Source: Flavobacteriales bacterium
Lineage (GTDB): Bacteria; Bacteroidota; Bacteroidia; UBA10329
Direction of reading: 5' to 3'
Length of the DNA: 37,643 nt
Assembly: GCA_020635535.1 (NCBI GenBank)
Contig: JACJZP010000025.1
Span: 1-37,643, forward strand
Part shown: positions 15,372 to 21,966 of the stretch, one piece after another
Numbering within the stretch: position 1 is the stretch's first letter
How the letters are laid out: each line of letters opens with the position of its first letter
Made by a program: the position numbers and the translations under genes
The notes under the pieces: generated by a model
The model's database searches: none
What the model saw: the letters and a program-made list of their open reading frames with translations, nothing else
What the model was told of the DNA's origin: nothing

Positions 15372-15908
15372 ATGCTTCACAAAATGAGATATTACCTCGC
15401 ACTCGCTTCATTATTGTTGCTAGTTAGTAGCGGAAAAGCGCAGAGTGTTTACTTCCATTTTACAGATGGTACACAGCAGAATTACCTGTTGTATGGGGTT
15501 GAACAATTCAACTTTCAAGGAGATGTGCTGAACCTTGTGCTCGAAGATGGAACTACCTTTTCTTGGAACCCCAGTACCATAGAGCACTATCGGTTTGATG
15601 TCCTTACAGGAATGGACAACCATGCACAAGCTGCAACTTTAATGCCGTTGAGAATTTATCCGAACCCGATGGCTGAAGAACTGACAATAGAGTACTCGTT
15701 AGACTCTGAGACAGCAGTTGTGCTACAGGTATGCGATATGCAAGGCCGCACGGTTTGGGACGCACAACTCGGCAAACAGCAACCAGGCCAACACACCGTT
15801 TACTGGAATGGACGCGGTAATGGTGATGGTAGCATTACTCCGGGCACATACCTGTGCCGAATTATTACACAAAAATTCCAGATGAGTAACATCTTGATCG
15901 TTCAATAA
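15372..15908 (+). CDS. Secreted protein with T9SS type A sorting domain
   Basis: A 178-aa protein with a signal peptide (MRYYLALASLLLLVSSGKAQ if the second ATG at 15384 is used; the ATG at 15372 adds four residues). Residues about 25-75 have VYFHFTDGTQQNYLLYGVEQ, a short beta module like the one that opens the next gene product. The C-terminal part has IYPNPMAEELTIEYSL ... VCDMQGRTVW ... GTYLCRIITQ, a FlgD-like/T9SS type A sorting domain. It is the first gene under the palindromic promoter at 15300 and is followed after 36 bases by the FISUMP gene. Role unknown; surface or secreted location expected. Confidence 0.85.
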   Translation: MLHKMRYYLALASLLLLVSSGKAQSVYFHFTDGTQQNYLLYGVEQFNFQGDVLNLVLEDGTTFSWNPSTIEHYRFDVLTGMDNHAQAATLMPLRIYPNPMAEELTIEYSLDSETAVVLQVCDMQGRTVWDAQLGKQQPGQHTVYWNGRGNGDGSITPGTYLCRIITQKFQMSNILIVQ

Positions 15909-15944
15909 GAGGTTCTCTCGTTCAATAACTATGCACACAGAAAA

Positions 15945-17324
15945 ATGAAAAAATTAGTCACATCGCTTCTCGTTTGTTTTTTTGCTCAGGGGGTGTTGTC
16001 TCAGACCACCATGAATATAAATAAGACCGATGGCTCGGTTGTAGAGATACCCATTGGCGAGATTGATAGTGTCACCTTCACGATAGAAGGACCAGGGCAG
16101 TTGGCAACCTTGACCACCATTGCTGCCTCTGCTATTACGAGCAGTTCAGCTACTGTGGGTGGCAATATCAGCAGTAACGGAGGTTCACCTATTACACAGC
16201 GAGGTGTCGTTTGGAGTACCAGTCCTAACCCTACAACGGCCAATAACTCACTTGCCAGTGGCAACGGAACGGGTAGTTATGGAATAAATCTTGCTTCTCT
16301 TGATCCTCTAACCACTTATTATGTAAGGGCATTTGCCGTGAACAGTGCAGGAACAGCATACGGCAATGAAGTGAGTTTCTCCACCATTGGCACTGCTGTC
16401 ATTGATGAGTTGTTTTGCACTGATGCGGTGGCGAGTGATACACTTCGAGAAGGTGTTACCTCAACTGGTGTGACCATATCCATACCTTATTACTCGAATG
16501 AAGGGGGGACTTACGGTGCTCAGACCATGGAATCCTTCTCTGGTACAGGTCTCACAGCCACACTCGCGGCAGGAAGTTTGGTTCAAGGTTTTGGAAACCT
16601 TGTTTTAGAGGTAAGCGGTACGCCTACAACAGAGGGTAACATTGGATTTCCACTGGAGATAGGAGGTCAGATGTGCGGATTTTTTGTACATGCAGCGGGT
16701 AGCATATTCAACCTTGATCTGACCTATGGCAGCATGACCGATCAGGATGGGAACGACTATGCTACTATAGTGATAGGCTCGCAGGAGTGGATGGCCGAAG
16801 ACCTGCACTCAACCACATACGCCAACGGAGATCCGATACCGAATGTCACCGATGCAGCTCAATGGATAACTCTCTCAACAGGTGCATGGGTACATTACAA
16901 CAACGACCCCCAGTATGAGGAGTTGTTCGGTAAACTCTACAATTGGTACACGGTTGTGGATCCGCGAAATGTATGTCCAACAGGTTGGCACGTGCCAACA
17001 CTTGCAGAGTGGAATACACTGACAGATTATTTGGGTGGTCTGTCTGTGGCTGGAGGTAAGATGAAAAGCACAGCACCAGAATGGCAGTCTCCTAATGGAG
17101 AAGCCACCAACGAAAGCGGCTTCTCAGCGCTGCCCAGTGGAAGCCGTGCAGCTTCAAGCAATGGCGATTTTGTAACTCATGGTTTCTTCAGTCGTTACTG
17201 GAGCACCACCGAAGATAGCCCTACGGGGGCATATGGCTCTGGTGCCGATTATCTTTTTGGAAGTACCGGTGATGGCCCGTTTTACAAGTTAGATGGCAAC
17301 TCTGTTCGGTGTCTCAGAGATTGA
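15945..17324 (+). CDS. Secreted protein with Fn3-like domain and C-terminal FISUMP domain
   Basis: A 459-aa protein with signal peptide MKKLVTSLLVCFFAQGVLSQ. A short module (INKTDGSVVEIPIGEIDSVTF, about 25-47) is followed by a fibronectin-III-like domain (about 55-150, ITSSSATVGGNISSNGGSP ... TTYYVRAFAVNSAGTAYG). A middle region of unknown fold (150-255) comes next. The last 200 residues match the Fibrobacter succinogenes major paralogous (FISUMP) domain: DQDGNDYATIVIGSQEWMAE, then NWYTVVDPRNVCPTGWHVPT and SVRCLRD at the end. FISUMP proteins are surface or secreted lipoprotein-like proteins of unclear activity. No T9SS sorting domain follows the FISUMP part. Confidence 0.88.
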   Translation: MKKLVTSLLVCFFAQGVLSQTTMNINKTDGSVVEIPIGEIDSVTFTIEGPGQLATLTTIAASAITSSSATVGGNISSNGGSPITQRGVVWSTSPNPTTANNSLASGNGTGSYGINLASLDPLTTYYVRAFAVNSAGTAYGNEVSFSTIGTAVIDELFCTDAVASDTLREGVTSTGVTISIPYYSNEGGTYGAQTMESFSGTGLTATLAAGSLVQGFGNLVLEVSGTPTTEGNIGFPLEIGGQMCGFFVHAAGSIFNLDLTYGSMTDQDGNDYATIVIGSQEWMAEDLHSTTYANGDPIPNVTDAAQWITLSTGAWVHYNNDPQYEELFGKLYNWYTVVDPRNVCPTGWHVPTLAEWNTLTDYLGGLSVAGGKMKSTAPEWQSPNGEATNESGFSALPSGSRAASSNGDFVTHGFFSRYWSTTEDSPTGAYGSGADYLFGSTGDGPFYKLDGNSVRCLRD

Positions 17325-17368
17325 CCACTATTGAGATGACCACCTCTTGTTCAAAACTTCGGTAGAGC

Positions 17369-17508
17369 TACACCGCACCGGTTTCAAGAACACCCAAAAG
17401 CTGGCTCTAACCATAATAAGTTATGGTAGCCAAATACAATGGCACTGATGCATCAATCAAATACTCATTGATGAGTAACGCCATAAAAAACAGTCAAATT
17501 TCCTTTGC
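17369..17508 (+). repeat. 140-bp direct repeat, copy 2 (luxR 3' remnant plus promoter)
   Basis: This is the second copy of 15207-15346. Its first 80 bases still read as the tail of the luxR gene (RTGFKNTQKLALTIISYGSQ) up to the equivalent stop, with no start or HTH body in front, so this part is a gene fragment. The rest is a complete palindromic promoter placed 25 bases before the gene at 17533. Confidence 0.9.
17462..17507 (+). promoter_or_regulatory. 7-2-7 palindrome and -7-like box upstream of the beta-helix gene
   Basis: TACTCATTGATGAGTA (17462-17477) and TTCCTTTG (17500-17507) are identical to the elements at 15300 because they lie in the duplicated cassette. The box again starts 38 bases after the palindrome start. 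The ATG at 17533 follows 25 bases later. Confidence 0.68.
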
Positions 17509-17532
17509 CACCCAAGTAATCACTAAATCATC

Positions 17533-18687
17533 ATGAAGAAAAACCTACTCATCGGAATCTGTGCTTTGAGTATTGCGGCACAGACCAGCGCAACGGTAAT
17601 AACCGTTAGCAACAACCCCAATTCTCCAGGGCAATATACCAGCCTGCAAGCCGCGGCAGATGCTGCAAGCAATGGCGACACCTTGCTCATTGCAGGGTCT
17701 GGAACCAGCTATGGAGGTGTAAACAACTTCTCTAAACAACTGCATTTTGTAGGTGTGGGTTATGGCCCGAACAAGGATTTTCAGTTGAAAACAGAAACGG
17801 GCCCCATTCAATTGGGTGTGGTTGATGCCAATGAGAATGCCAGTGGCAGTACAATAGAAGGAATCTTATTTCATGGGTTGAACTTAATAGGTACAGCTAC
17901 CGTCCCGTTAGAGAACATTACCGTTAAACGTTGCGAAAGCAGTGGTGCCTACCCATCTAGCGACCAAATGTTCAGGATGGAGTATGTGGAAAATATCTTC
18001 ATCTACAATAACGTCCTTAGGAACTGCTACTATTACGGAAATTTCAATGGCTCACTTTTCAACACCGTTTATGCTTCCATGTTGCTCGTAGATAACAGCA
18101 CCTGCGACAACATTTTTGTTGAGAACAACCTTATTGGCGCCATCAAGGGAGGGGTAAAAGCTGGAGGAACGTTTATTGTCCGAAACAATATTTTCCTTAG
18201 AGATAACGGCAACATGATATGGGCTTTTCTTGATGCTGCCAATGCATCCATAGCCAACAACATTATCGCACATGTTCAAGGGGTTGGCAGTGCCAGCTAT
18301 TGTTCCTACACAAATAACCTTGCATTCGATAATACCAACACTGGAAACAATTTCCCCAGTGGAGGTACAAATACATCCGTCAACAATCAAGATGGGGTTG
18401 ACCCGCTCTTTGTGAACTATACTAGTGGCCAATACATAACGAACGCTTGGAACTTCGATTTCCACCTGCAACCCGGTTCTCCTGCCATTGGTGCAGGCCT
18501 AAATGGGGAGGATCTGGGCATTTACGGAGGTAACTATCCGTGGCCAGATGGGGGTGCAAGTGGTAGCGGTTGGATGTACAGACAAGAACCGCAGTTCCCT
18601 CAGGTCAATCAAATGACAATTCAGAACCCTGTAGTTCCTGTAAACGGTACGCTTAGCGTAACCTCCAAAGGAATTGTGAACGATTAA
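17533..18687 (+). CDS. Secreted right-handed parallel beta-helix protein
   Basis: A 384-aa protein with signal peptide MKKNLLIGICALSIAAQTSA. The opening QYTSLQAAADAASNGDTLLI is the classic start of pectate-lyase-like parallel beta-helix proteins. Asn-rich rungs follow: IFIYNNVLRNC, IFVENNLIGAI, FIVRNNIFLRD and ASIANNIIAHV. The end (FHLQPGSPAIGAGLNGEDLG) matches the usual closing of such helices. There is no T9SS sorting domain and no obvious catalytic lyase motif, so it may be a binding or structural protein. It is the first gene of a probable three-gene unit with the T9SS protein and the lipoprotein. Confidence 0.85.
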   Translation: MKKNLLIGICALSIAAQTSATVITVSNNPNSPGQYTSLQAAADAASNGDTLLIAGSGTSYGGVNNFSKQLHFVGVGYGPNKDFQLKTETGPIQLGVVDANENASGSTIEGILFHGLNLIGTATVPLENITVKRCESSGAYPSSDQMFRMEYVENIFIYNNVLRNCYYYGNFNGSLFNTVYASMLLVDNSTCDNIFVENNLIGAIKGGVKAGGTFIVRNNIFLRDNGNMIWAFLDAANASIANNIIAHVQGVGSASYCSYTNNLAFDNTNTGNNFPSGGTNTSVNNQDGVDPLFVNYTSGQYITNAWNFDFHLQPGSPAIGAGLNGEDLGIYGGNYPWPDGGASGSGWMYRQEPQFPQVNQMTIQNPVVPVNGTLSVTSKGIVND

Positions 18688-18709
18688 CGTACTGCAAGGC
18701 TCAACTTCC

Positions 18710-20524
18710 ATGAGACCATTATTCATTATAGCATTGGTGTGCACTGTCATTTCATCAGCAAATGCACAGCAAGTTGCTACCGCAGAGTATTTCTTCGATA
18801 CCGACCCCGGAGTGGGCAACGGTACGCCTGTACCGGGTTTTACCGCAGCCGATTCGGTAGACGTTTCATTCACCGTAAGTACGGTGGGTCTTGCGCCTGG
18901 GGGGCACAACCTTTTTATCCGCTACAAGGATGTGCAGGGTAAATGGGGCATTTATGAAGGCAGAAGCTTTTATGTGGATGCCGGAGTTGCACCACAGCAG
19001 AACGCCCCATTGGTGGCTCAGGCAGAGTATTTCTTCGATACTGATCCTGGGGTAGGTAATGGTACGCCCATTACAGGTTTTACCACAGCCGATTCGGTAG
19101 ATGTTTCTTTCAATATAAGCACGGTGGGTCTTGCGCCCGGGGGGCACAACCTTTTTATCCGCTACAAGGATGCGCAAGGCAAGTGGGGCATTTATGAGGG
19201 CAGAAGCTTTTATGTGGATGCTGGAGTTGCACCACAGCAGAACGCCCCATTGGTGGCGCAGGCAGAGTATTTCTTCGATACTGACCCTGGGGTAGGTAAT
19301 GGAACCGCGCTGCCGAGTTTTACCGCAAACGATACCGTTGACCTGACTTCAAATATTTCTGCTGCGGGTCTTTCTATTGGTATCCATCAATTGTTTATCC
19401 GCTACAAGGATGCTGCAGGTAAATGGGGCATCTACGAAGGCCGTGAGTTCGAGGTGGTGGATTGTCAGTTCCCGTTGGTAGCTGTATCGGTATCAGGCGC
19501 TGCCTGCGATGGGGCGGAGGTAATGCTGTCTGACCTCTCAACACAAGTAGAGCCAGGCGCCACCTATGCTTGGGATGTGGACAACGATGGCGTGGTGGAT
19601 TACACCACAGTAGGAGATGTAATGCACACCTTCCCCGGACCCGGCACCTACACAGTGGAACTGATGGTAGAGAACACCGATGTGTGCAAAGACAGCACCA
19701 CCATTGAGGTAACGGTAAATCCGGTGTACGATGAAGTGGTGAATGTGACCATCTGCAGTGGCTCCGATTACACTTTCCCTGACGGAACAGAGCAGACCAA
19801 CATTACACAGGATGTGGTGCAGGTCAGTACACTTACAAGCTCACTGAACTGCGACAGTACCGTGACGACCAACATCACGGTAGGGGCAGATTTTCAGACG
19901 GCTGAGACGGCAAGTGTGTGTGCAGGCGGTAGCTTTACTTTCCCTGATGGTACGACACAGACGGACATTACGCAGCAGGTGGTGTACACCAGTACGCTTC
20001 AGGCCACTACCAGCAGCTGCGATAGTTTGGTAACGACCACGGTAGAGGTGATAACGGTTGATACAGCGGTTACCGTGAACGGTGCCGACCTGGTTGCCAA
20101 TGCCACCAATGCCGATTACCAATGGCTTGATTGCGATAATGGCTTTTCTACCATTACAGGCGCAGATGCTGCCGTTTTCATGCCCATGGGCAATGGCAAT
20201 TACGCGGTAGAGGTAACGCAGCAGGGCTGTGCAGATACTTCATCGTGCTATAATGTGTTCACCGTAGGCTTGGAATCATTGACCGAAGCTGCAACAGTAA
20301 CGGTTTATCCGAACCCCACCAACGGACAGCTGTATGTGTCTTATCCAGGGAATGACCAGCCAAGCTACATGCTTGTGGATGCCAGTGGCCGCATGCTGCT
20401 GAACGGGGTATTGCCCGCAAGCGGAGCGTTAAATCTTTCGGATGTTTCGGATGGTATTTATCAATTGGTGATAAATACAGACGAAGCACGTCACGTGCAA
20501 CAGATCGTGATCCTGAAACAGTAA
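18710..20524 (+). CDS. Large secreted repeat protein with PKD domain and T9SS type A sorting domain
   Basis: A 604-aa protein with signal peptide MRPLFIIALVCTVISSANAQ. Three near-identical 80-aa repeats follow (about 25-104, 105-184, 185-246), each starting AEYFFDTDPGVGNGT and ending WGIYEGR.F.V. A PKD-like domain (about 250-335) has TYAWDVDNDGVVDYTT and FPGPGTYTVELMVENT. Two Cys-containing repeats follow (TICSGSDYTFPDGTEQTNIT and SVCAGGSFTFPDGTTQTDIT). The C-terminus (VTVYPNPTNGQLYVSY ... GIYQLVINT) is a T9SS type A sorting domain. It is an extended surface or adhesin-type protein, 22 bases after the beta-helix gene and 32 before the lipoprotein gene. Specific ligand unknown. Confidence 0.9.
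   Translation: MRPLFIIALVCTVISSANAQQVATAEYFFDTDPGVGNGTPVPGFTAADSVDVSFTVSTVGLAPGGHNLFIRYKDVQGKWGIYEGRSFYVDAGVAPQQNAPLVAQAEYFFDTDPGVGNGTPITGFTTADSVDVSFNISTVGLAPGGHNLFIRYKDAQGKWGIYEGRSFYVDAGVAPQQNAPLVAQAEYFFDTDPGVGNGTALPSFTANDTVDLTSNISAAGLSIGIHQLFIRYKDAAGKWGIYEGREFEVVDCQFPLVAVSVSGAACDGAEVMLSDLSTQVEPGATYAWDVDNDGVVDYTTVGDVMHTFPGPGTYTVELMVENTDVCKDSTTIEVTVNPVYDEVVNVTICSGSDYTFPDGTEQTNITQDVVQVSTLTSSLNCDSTVTTNITVGADFQTAETASVCAGGSFTFPDGTTQTDITQQVVYTSTLQATTSSCDSLVTTTVEVITVDTAVTVNGADLVANATNADYQWLDCDNGFSTITGADAAVFMPMGNGNYAVEVTQQGCADTSSCYNVFTVGLESLTEAATVTVYPNPTNGQLYVSYPGNDQPSYMLVDASGRMLLNGVLPASGALNLSDVSDGIYQLVINTDEARHVQQIVILKQ
18783..19446 (+). repeat. 240-bp intragenic tandem repeats (2.8 units)
   Basis: Units start at 18783, 19023 and 19263, each beginning GCAGAGTATTTCTTCGATAC. 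The first two copies are nearly identical at the DNA level, including the third codon positions in GGGGGGCACAACCTTTTTAT, while the third is more diverged and shorter. This points to recent duplication or gene conversion within the T9SS protein gene. Confidence 0.9.
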
Positions 20525-20556
20525 TTCCTAATCGTTAACCAAATAATCAACAACAA

Positions 20557-21003
20557 ATGAAAAAAGTGAAGTTTTTAATGGGTGCTGCGGTATTATCATC
20601 AATTTTCATGATGACCAGCTGTAGCAAAGAGCAAGGTTGTACAGACCAGAATGCTGCGAACTATGATGTTCTTGCTGAAGAGAATGACGGGTCATGCCAG
20701 TATGAAGGCGAGATCGTATTCTGGTACAATTCCGCTACTTCTGCTGAATTGCTGTCGTACGATGTTGTTTCTCTTACCTATTATGTTAATGGGCAGGTAG
20801 TTGGGTCTTCATCGGCAGACGTGTATTGGTCAGGAGCCCCAGATTGCGGACAGAACGGTTCGGTAACCGTTACTCAGAACTTGGGCAACACCACCAATCT
20901 TGTCTACGACTACAGTGTTGTGGATGATACCGGTTATGAGATCTGGTCTGGAGTTGCCAATTTCACAGCCAACACTTGCACTTCAATTGAACTTACACCG
21001 TAA
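20557..21003 (+). CDS. Small lipoprotein of unknown function
   Basis: A 148-aa protein with a lipoprotein signal peptide; the expected lipidated residue is Cys22 in MMTSCSKEQ. The next segment, GCTDQNAANYDVLAEENDGS followed by CQY, is a motif seen repeatedly in Bacteroidota secreted proteins. The rest (about 50-148) is predicted beta-rich (VVSLTYYVNGQVVGSSSADV). It lies 32 bases after the T9SS gene and is followed by a strong terminator, so it is likely the last gene of the unit starting at 17533. Anchoring in the outer membrane is inferred. Confidence 0.8.
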   Translation: MKKVKFLMGAAVLSSIFMMTSCSKEQGCTDQNAANYDVLAEENDGSCQYEGEIVFWYNSATSAELLSYDVVSLTYYVNGQVVGSSSADVYWSGAPDCGQNGSVTVTQNLGNTTNLVYDYSVVDDTGYEIWSGVANFTANTCTSIELTP

Positions 21004-21021
21004 GTTTTTTTGATTGAACAG

Positions 21022-21055
21022 CGAAAGCCCGGTTCTGCCGGGCTTTCGTGTTTTT
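21022..21055 (+). terminator. Strong Rho-independent terminator ending the surface-protein locus
   Basis: An 11-bp perfect stem CGAAAGCCCGG / CCGGGCTTTCG with loop TTCTG is followed by TGTTTTT. It starts 19 bases after the lipoprotein stop codon. Confidence 0.92.
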
Positions 21056-21086
21056 AGTAAACCCCAAAACAACTTAACCCCACACA

Positions 21087-21179
21087 ATGGACCCTCTGGA
21101 TAAGGCCATACTAAGACTTCTTGAACTGGTTATTACCATTCTCCTTATCGCTTCAATTGCGTACATGGTTTTGGCGTAA
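21087..21179 (+). CDS. Possible 30-aa single-span membrane protein
   Basis: A short open frame reads MDPLDKAILRLLELVITILL and ends IASIAYMVLA before TAA. It has an acidic/charged N-terminus, one hydrophobic helix of about 18 residues and almost no tail, like known bacterial small membrane proteins. It lies between a terminator and the convergent OMP-like gene, without a clear operon partner. Coding status is uncertain because the frame is so short. Confidence 0.4.
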   Translation: MDPLDKAILRLLELVITILLIASIAYMVLA

Positions 21180-21204
21180 TCCTTGGCGGCAATCAGAAGG
21201 TTTC

Positions 21205-21966
21205 TCAATTCGAAACTTTGTAACTCTTCCTGAAAGGCAGCAGAAAACCTACACCGAAGTTGACATTGAGCAGATAGTAGGTCATCAACCGCGCTTCGGC
21301 ATTGGCTCTTAGGTCCTGTTGTTGGTTTCCTCGCTCAATGCCTTTATCCAACGATTGCAGGTAAGGCGAAATGCCAAATGGAACAAATCCGATCTGAATT
21401 CCGGAACGCAGCACCAGGAAATCCCAAAGCACGCGTTGTCTTCCTAACGTGATGGAAATGGCAGGTGTGAAGAAGCGGTCTGAGTAAGAATGTGCCATGT
21501 CATTTTCCTTGTCAAACGGGCGGACGCGAACATCCAATAGCATCACATCGAACTTGGCGTAACTGCCAACAGGCGCAATACCGCCTTTGCTTGGGTTTCG
21601 GAAAACCTTGTAGTTGATGCCGTAGCCATAACCGAAAATGCGGCCGTGGTCAAAACGGTCTTCAATGCCCGGTACCAGCAACTCATTGTACGAATCGGAG
21701 TTCCAATCGTATTTCATGCCCGTGTAAAAGACATCGAAGGTTGCTCCGATGGTTCCGTTTCGAGCTATGACATAATCGAGATCGGTGGTGCTTCTGAAGT
21801 TGAAACTGAACTTATTCAACCCCTGATTCATGTTGTGATTTGGGTTGAAAAGTGCATTCAGAAAACTGATTTCGCCAGTTATCAGAAATTTCTTGCCCAT
21901 GTAGCCAGAGGCTTGTCCGAAAGCTTGCGCAGAAACTAAGGTCAATATGACGATAAGCCACCTCAT
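21205..21966 (-). CDS. Probable outer-membrane beta-barrel protein, unknown function
   Basis: A 253-aa protein with signal peptide MRWLIVILTLVSAQAFGQ. The body alternates hydrophobic and polar residues in short strands with aromatic girdles (NKFSFNFRSTTDLDYVIARN, GRIFGYGYGINYKVFRN, LRSGIQIGFVPFGISPYL), as in small Bacteroidota outer-membrane barrels. The C-terminus does not end in Phe (YKVSN). The start overlaps the end of the M48 protease gene by 4 bases, so the two are translated together. It may be a partner of the protease in the envelope; family not recognised. Confidence 0.65.
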   Translation of the reverse strand: MRWLIVILTLVSAQAFGQASGYMGKKFLITGEISFLNALFNPNHNMNQGLNKFSFNFRSTTDLDYVIARNGTIGATFDVFYTGMKYDWNSDSYNELLVPGIEDRFDHGRIFGYGYGINYKVFRNPSKGGIAPVGSYAKFDVMLLDVRVRPFDKENDMAHSYSDRFFTPAISITLGRQRVLWDFLVLRSGIQIGFVPFGISPYLQSLDKGIERGNQQQDLRANAEARLMTYYLLNVNFGVGFLLPFRKSYKVSN

